NCBI GenBank assembly: GCA_934565415.1
Contig: CAKTHQ010000062.1
Span: forward strand, 1-9,558
Reading direction: 5' to 3'
DNA length: 9,558 bases
Source of the DNA: an uncultured Oscillospiraceae bacterium
Lineage (GTDB): Bacteria > Bacillota > Clostridia > Oscillospirales > Oscillospiraceae
Every line of letters begins with the position of its first letter. Positions within the stretch are counted from its first letter, which is position 1. Below the pieces are notes generated by a model that saw only the letters and a list, made by a program, of their open reading frames with translations, made no database searches and had not been told where the DNA came from. This document shows positions 5,989 to 9,558 of this stretch, in pieces. The translations under genes and the position numbers were made by a program.

Positions 5989-6017
5989 ATGCTACCATGA
6001 AGCGGCCCTTTTTTCAA
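5989..6017 (-). promoter_or_regulatory. Extended -10 promoter of the glycosyltransferase
   Basis: On the minus strand TTGAAA (6017-6012), 17 bp, then TAGCAT (5994-5989), with TGG just upstream giving the TGn extension. A small CCCTT-TTTTC-AAGGG inverted repeat (6006-6020) overlaps the -35 and could be an operator. The TTTGTCATA tandem repeat lies 19-38 bp further upstream. Confidence 0.65.
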
Positions 6018-6035
6018 GGGTTCCGCAAGTAAGGA

Positions 6036-6055
6036 TTTGTCATACTTTTGTCATA
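6036..6055. promoter_or_regulatory. Tandem TTTGTCATA repeat, Pho-box-like response-regulator site
   Basis: TTTGTCATA occurs at 6036-6044 and again at 6047-6055, an exact 11-bp period. This is the geometry of OmpR/PhoB-class binding sites, and the unit resembles the enterobacterial Pho box (CTGTCATA half-sites). In its reading direction it points toward the permease remnant on the plus strand; it also lies just upstream of the -35 of the glycosyltransferase promoter. The regulator identity is inferred only from motif shape, and no pho genes are in the window. Confidence 0.4.
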
Positions 6056-6068
6056 TCCAGACGGATGA

Positions 6069-6221
6069 CGACGATACTCCAGCCTGATCGGCAATCTCTC
6101 CACCCAGCTGGGCCTGGGCATCTCCTTCCCCATCCAATCCGTCCTTCTCCTGTGCGTCTACATTGTGGGCTTCTTCTTCATCGGAAGCGCCATTTTTGCC
6201 AAGCAGGAACTGGATTTCTAA
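6069..6221 (+). pseudogene. C-terminal remnant of a membrane permease (possibly ABC-2 type)
   Basis: Fifty open codons run from just after an in-frame TGA (6066-6068) to a TAA at 6219-6221 with no start codon. The translation contains a hydrophobic helix (FPIQSVLLLCVYIVGFFFIG, about residues 20-39), then SAIFAKQELDF at the C-terminus. A helix followed by a short charged tail of this type is how many ABC-2 permease subunits end, and a terminator-like hairpin follows 17 bp later, as it would after a real gene. The rest of the gene is missing, so I read it as the residue of a deletion. The family assignment is tentative, and a chance open frame cannot be fully excluded. Confidence 0.5.
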
Positions 6222-6238
6222 GCTTCCCCACTATAGAA

Positions 6239-6271
6239 ACACCCCCGGGCACAATGCGCGACCGAGGGTGT
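6239..6271. terminator. Bidirectional terminator between the hybrid kinase and the permease remnant
   Basis: ACACCC-C-CGG (6239-6248) pairs with CCG-A-GGGTGT (6262-6271), a stem of 6 plus 3 pairs around one mismatch with a 13-base loop. TTTT follows at 6273-6276 on the plus strand and a shorter T run on the minus strand. It lies 7 bp beyond the kinase stop. Confidence 0.55.
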
Positions 6272-6278
6272 CTTTTCG

Positions 6279-9089
6279 CTACATTAAGAATTGATTCAAA
6301 ACCTTGGCCAATGCCGTCAGGTCGATGGGCTTGCTCAGATGGCCGTTCATCCCCGCCCGGAATGCGCTGCCCACATCCGCCGCAAAGGCGTTGGCGGTCA
6401 CCGCCACAATGGGCACCCGCCGGGTATCCTCCCGGTTCAGGCTCCGGATGGCGGATGCGGCTTCGTAGCCGTTCATTTCCGGCATCTGGATATCCATCAG
6501 CACCAGGTCCGCTTTCCCCGGATGGTCCCGAATGAAGGAAAAAGCCTCCAGGCCGTTTTGGGCGGTCAGCACCCTTGCCCCCGTAGGCTCCAGGAGGGCC
6601 GCCAGAATCTCCCGATTCAGGGAATTGTCTTCCACTATCAGGATGGTCTTTCCCCGGCAATCCAGGCTCTCCAGGCTTTCTAGCGGCTTCTCCTCCGCCT
6701 TGCACTCCGTTTCCAGGTGCAGCAGCTCCCGCAGTGCGGAGCGGAAGATGGGCTTTTCCAGTAAGATGTCCACACCCGCCTCCTGGGCCAGAGGGCGGAT
6801 CTCCCCGATGTCGTAGTCTTCAAAGGCAAAGACGGGGGCATTTTCTCCCAGCAGCTTCCGGGCCTTATAAACGGCCTGCACGCCGGTCATGTCCGACATT
6901 TCCCAGGCCAGAATCAGGTAGTCGTAGGGCTTCCCCGCCTCCTGGGCTCTTTGCAGCATTTCCAGAGTCTCCCGACCGGTAAGGGCGCTGTGCGCCTCCA
7001 TCCCCAGCCGCAGCAGCTCCCCCGTAACCCGGCGGCAGCACACCGCGTCTCCGTCCGCCATCAGCACCCGATAGCACTTACTTTCGCCCGGGGCATTTCC
7101 GGCCAACATCCCCAGCTTCAGGCAGAAGGAAGCCGTGATTCTGGTGCCTTTCCCCTGTTCGGATTCCAGGGTCACGGTGCCGTTCATCAGGTTGACCAGA
7201 TTCCGGACAATGGAAAGCCCCAGACCGGTTCCGGGAATGGCAGATATCCGGCTGCCGTCCTCCCGGGTAAAGGGCTCAAAGGCCTGCGCCCGGAACGCTT
7301 CCTCCATGCCCAGGCCGTTATCCTCTACCGTCAGGCTGTAGTTTCCAAAGCCCGGAATGGTACAGGGACTTTCCGACAGAATCACCCGAATATCTCCCCC
7401 ATCCGGGGTATATTTGATGGCGTTGGTCAAAAGGTTGGACAGCACCTCCTGAATCCGGAGCTGATCGCCCGAGGCCTGCTCATGCACCAGATTGTTCAGT
7501 CTCACCGTCAGCTCATGGCCATGCCCGCGCAGCTCCTGGCGGTACAGGTCTATAACGCCCATAATCAGCTCCTGCCACCGAAAGGGCTCCTCCCGGAGCT
7601 TCATACCGCCGCTTTCCACCCGGCCCATATCCAGCAGCTCATTGACCATATTCTGGAGCAGCTTCCCCGCCCCTTCTATTTTTTCCAGGCAGTCTGCCAC
7701 CTTGGCCCCGTTGGAGAGATTCTCCTTCGCCACCTGGGTCATCCCCATGATGGCGTTCATCGGCGTCCGCAGATCGTGGGACATATTGGTTAAAAACTGC
7801 GTCTTTGCCGCATTGGCCTGATTGGCGGCTTCATAGGCCAGGAGCATTGCGTTCCGTGCATCGGCATCCGTCTTCTTGGCCCGGGTCACATCGGCAAAAA
7901 CCATCAACACCTGGATAAGCTGCCCCGCCTTCCACAGGGCAGGGATCATGGAAACCTGGTGTATCCGTTCCTGGTCGATTACCTCCAGCTCCACCTTGTA
8001 TACATTGGTGGGCAGCTTGATATCCTGCCGGACGGTCTCTACAGACAGAAGCTGCGCCAGGGTTTGGGTAGTACCGATGGGCCTTAGAATCTCTGCCATT
8101 TGGTCCAGAAGGTCATGGTAGCTGCCTGCCGGACGGACATTCAGTTTTTCCACCTGGGTATAGAATTCGTAGCTGTCCTTTTCAAAGTCAATAATGGCAA
8201 ACCGGTCGATCTGGTTCACCATGCCGTGAATCAGCTGCTCCATGGCCTGGTTGGCTTTCGCCTGGCGCTCCTGCCGCAGCAGGGTGTTTTTCCAGATATC
8301 CACATTCAGATACAACCCAATGACCCTGCTGACAGAACCGTCCGCCCGGCGGATTGCCTGGCAGCTGACCTGAACCCATTTGTAGCCGCCGCTGCCCAGA
8401 GCCAGCCGGTATTCGTCGGTATAGTCGCTCCGGCTGTGGTCATGGACAAAAGCCCGCATTCCGTCCCGGACCCGGATTCTGTCCTCCGGATGAATTCGCC
8501 GCTGGAGGTCCGAGGCGGTGCGCAGGTGGGCCCGATCCGTTTCCTCCAGCATAGCAAGAAGACTCTGGCCATAAGAAAAGGCAATTGCTTTTCCCTCCGG
8601 GCTGTAATCCATACTCCATTGAGCAATCTGGCGGATATCCTCTATCAGGGACAGCGCCTGCTCCCCGCTGCTGACCCGGGCAGCCAATACCCACATAGCC
8701 TCCCCCTGGTCGCTTTGGGCCCGGGCTTTATTGCAGGCAACCAAAACCGGCGTGCCGTCCCTTCGCTGCATATACACCCGGAATTTTCCCTCTTGCTTTT
8801 GAAAATCCGCTGCGGAAAAAGGAAACTTTGGCGTCTGGCAGACAAGTGCCCGCAGTCCGGCGGAACACCTGTCCAGCATTTGCTCCACATCTGCTCCCAA
8901 ATTCTCCGCAAAGAAGCGGCTGAAGGCGCAGATAGAGAGATTTTCATCATACCGCCCCACGGCAATGCCTACCGGGGCACTTTCGTCAAAGGCCCGGTTG
9001 ATGCCATCCAATACCCCCGGACTCAATTCCCGAAAGGGACTGACCAGGTGGAACTCCTCCGTATATTGCAGCTGGTGATTGTTTTCCAT
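6279..9089 (-). CDS. Cytosolic PAS hybrid histidine kinase with two receiver domains
   Basis: A 936-residue sensor kinase without signal peptide or membrane helices, so it probably senses an intracellular cue. Domains in order: PAS-like region (about 30-140); PAS_3-type fold with RIHPEDR (198-204) and EYRLALGSGGYKWVQVSC (226-243); a third PAS-like region (about 290-402); a short helical linker; HisKA with MSHDLRTPMNAI (His438 the phosphate acceptor); and HATPase_c with N box NLLTNAIKY (552-560), VEDNGLGM (588-595), F box FEPF and GTGLGL (620-625). Receiver 1 (about 673-786) lacks the phosphoacceptor Asp (Ala728 in ILAWEMSDMTG). Receiver 2 (about 814-930) is complete (Glu820, Asp821, Asp866, Thr898, Lys920). 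No partner regulator or output gene is adjacent. GTG 9101 could add four residues but has no ribosome site; ATG 9089 has GGAG (9099-9096) at 6 bp and was chosen. Confidence 0.95.
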   Translation of the reverse strand: MENNHQLQYTEEFHLVSPFRELSPGVLDGINRAFDESAPVGIAVGRYDENLSICAFSRFFAENLGADVEQMLDRCSAGLRALVCQTPKFPFSAADFQKQEGKFRVYMQRRDGTPVLVACNKARAQSDQGEAMWVLAARVSSGEQALSLIEDIRQIAQWSMDYSPEGKAIAFSYGQSLLAMLEETDRAHLRTASDLQRRIHPEDRIRVRDGMRAFVHDHSRSDYTDEYRLALGSGGYKWVQVSCQAIRRADGSVSRVIGLYLNVDIWKNTLLRQERQAKANQAMEQLIHGMVNQIDRFAIIDFEKDSYEFYTQVEKLNVRPAGSYHDLLDQMAEILRPIGTTQTLAQLLSVETVRQDIKLPTNVYKVELEVIDQERIHQVSMIPALWKAGQLIQVLMVFADVTRAKKTDADARNAMLLAYEAANQANAAKTQFLTNMSHDLRTPMNAIMGMTQVAKENLSNGAKVADCLEKIEGAGKLLQNMVNELLDMGRVESGGMKLREEPFRWQELIMGVIDLYRQELRGHGHELTVRLNNLVHEQASGDQLRIQEVLSNLLTNAIKYTPDGGDIRVILSESPCTIPGFGNYSLTVEDNGLGMEEAFRAQAFEPFTREDGSRISAIPGTGLGLSIVRNLVNLMNGTVTLESEQGKGTRITASFCLKLGMLAGNAPGESKCYRVLMADGDAVCCRRVTGELLRLGMEAHSALTGRETLEMLQRAQEAGKPYDYLILAWEMSDMTGVQAVYKARKLLGENAPVFAFEDYDIGEIRPLAQEAGVDILLEKPIFRSALRELLHLETECKAEEKPLESLESLDCRGKTILIVEDNSLNREILAALLEPTGARVLTAQNGLEAFSFIRDHPGKADLVLMDIQMPEMNGYEAASAIRSLNREDTRRVPIVAVTANAFAADVGSAFRAGMNGHLSKPIDLTALAKVLNQFLM

Positions 9090-9152
9090 ATCCGTCTCCA
9101 CTTTATGTTGCGCAATTCGTAACTTATGAGAAAAATACCATATTTAAACATC

Positions 9153-9180
9153 ATTATACAGGAAAGCTATAAAATTTCAA
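9153..9180 (-). promoter_or_regulatory. Promoter of the hybrid histidine kinase
   Basis: On the minus strand TTGAAA (9180-9175), a 16-bp spacer and TATAAT (9158-9153), close to consensus. It predicts an untranslated leader of about 55 bases before ATG 9089. No strong operator symmetry is seen around it. Confidence 0.65.
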
Positions 9181-9277
9181 GTAAATATTTATGACATTTT
9201 CATGTATGTACTGGTAAAAAGATGCAGCATACGTCGGGTTTCTACAGGAAAAATCGCGGCGGAACATACCGGTAAAT

Positions 9278-9396
9278 GGGGATATGCAAAGCATCCCCAG
9301 CGCCCCGCAGGGGCGTACCTTAGCCTTCCCCTGGGAGGGGAAGGCTAGGAGAGCGTACCTTCGGTGCCTACCATTCACCACGACAAATCCTTATTT
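9278..9396 (+). repeat. Dispersed hairpin-plus-tail repeat, copy B
   Basis: This is most of the gene-free interval between the kinase promoter and tRNA-Thr. Three hairpins occur in a row: GGGG..ATGC-AAA-GCATCCCC (9278-9298), CGCCCC-GCA-GGGGCG (9301-9315) and TAGCCTTCCCC-TGGGA-GGGGAAGGCTA (9321-9347, 11-bp stem). GCGTACCTT occurs twice, 40 bp apart (9313-9321 and 9353-9361). The tail 9363-9396 matches 40-73 at 27 of 34 positions in the same orientation. I see no gene. Bases 9181-9277 to its left are plain AT-rich leader sequence with nothing recognisable. Confidence 0.6.
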
Positions 9397-9419
9397 AAGG
9401 GTCTGTATCAGCCGCATTA

Positions 9420-9435
9420 TATAACAGTCGTTATA
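9420..9435. other. Short palindrome TATAAC-AGTC-GTTATA
   Basis: A perfect 6-bp inverted repeat with a 4-base centre lies in the AT-rich gap between the dispersed repeat and the tRNA-Thr terminator. The size fits a dimeric repressor site, but no promoter or gene start next to it needs one. The role is unknown. Confidence 0.25.
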
Positions 9436-9453
9436 CAAAAGCATAAAACAAAT

Positions 9454-9473
9454 GCCCAGCCGACAGGCTGGGC
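9454..9473 (-). terminator. Terminator of tRNA-Thr
   Basis: GCCCAGCC (9454-9461) and GGCTGGGC (9466-9473) form a perfect 8-bp stem with a 4-base loop, 5 bp beyond the CCA of the tRNA. On the minus strand it is followed by ATTTGTTTTATG, a T-rich release tract. Confidence 0.8.
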
Positions 9474-9478
9474 GAAAC

Positions 9479-9554
<76 letters not shown>

Positions 9555-9558
9555 ATAT

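Noticed and set aside
8100..9122. A 340-codon plus-strand open frame opposite the kinase N-terminus (also 6951-7793)
   Set aside because: These mirror the kinase coding sequence, have no ribosome site or promoter, and show low-complexity shadow-type translations.
9301..9361. Possible CRISPR or short tandem array in the right-hand hairpins
   Set aside because: Only one 9-bp unit repeats twice, without regularly spaced unique spacers or cas genes.
9154..9381. A 75-codon minus-strand open frame in the kinase-tRNA gap
   Set aside because: It runs through the hairpin repeat and over the kinase promoter, has no ribosome site, and its translation resembles no protein.

Overview
The window looks like chromosomal DNA from a Gram-positive, anaerobic Clostridia-type bacterium, most likely an Oscillospirales gut lineage. 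This rests on moderately high GC, strong Shine-Dalgarno sites, TTGaca/TATAAT-type promoters, a Clostridia-style AspRS, a long PAS hybrid kinase, CCA-encoding tRNAs and hairpin-rich dispersed repeats. The lineage is an inference; no marker in the window fixes the genus.

Layout. Bases 1-73 hold one copy of a hairpin-plus-tail dispersed repeat. Three plus-strand units follow: a small YgjV-like membrane protein (170-673), an exported or anchored protein with two DxNxDGxxEL motifs and an internal duplication (757-1914), and a type II toxin-antitoxin operon (Phd/YefM antitoxin 2013-2279, RelE/ParE toxin 2272-2604) behind a promoter overlapped by a palindromic operator-like site. Each of the three units has its own recognisable promoter. 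Bases 2608-2858 are a dense run of hairpins. The last of these includes an inverted copy of the 3' end of the adjacent tRNA-Arg(CCG) gene (2843-2918, minus).

From 2919 on, all intact genes are on the minus strand: aspS (3013-4782), a GT4 glycosyltransferase (4844-5959) and a 936-residue PAS hybrid histidine kinase (6279-9089). Between kinase and glycosyltransferase lies a 50-codon plus-strand remnant resembling the C-terminus of a membrane transport permease (6069-6221). It is preceded by an 11-bp-period TTTGTCATA tandem repeat that resembles a Pho box. The right end carries a second copy of the dispersed repeat (about 9278-9396) and tRNA-Thr(GGT) (9479-9554, minus).

Functionally this is a housekeeping stretch (aspS, two tRNAs) interleaved with accessory units. 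The points most worth a second look are the kinase's first receiver, which has lost its phosphoacceptor Asp while the second is intact; the tRNA-Arg inverted 3'-end copy; the Pho-box-like repeat beside a broken gene; and the paired dispersed repeats near both ends. I do not see a clearly new multi-gene defence or biosynthetic system.
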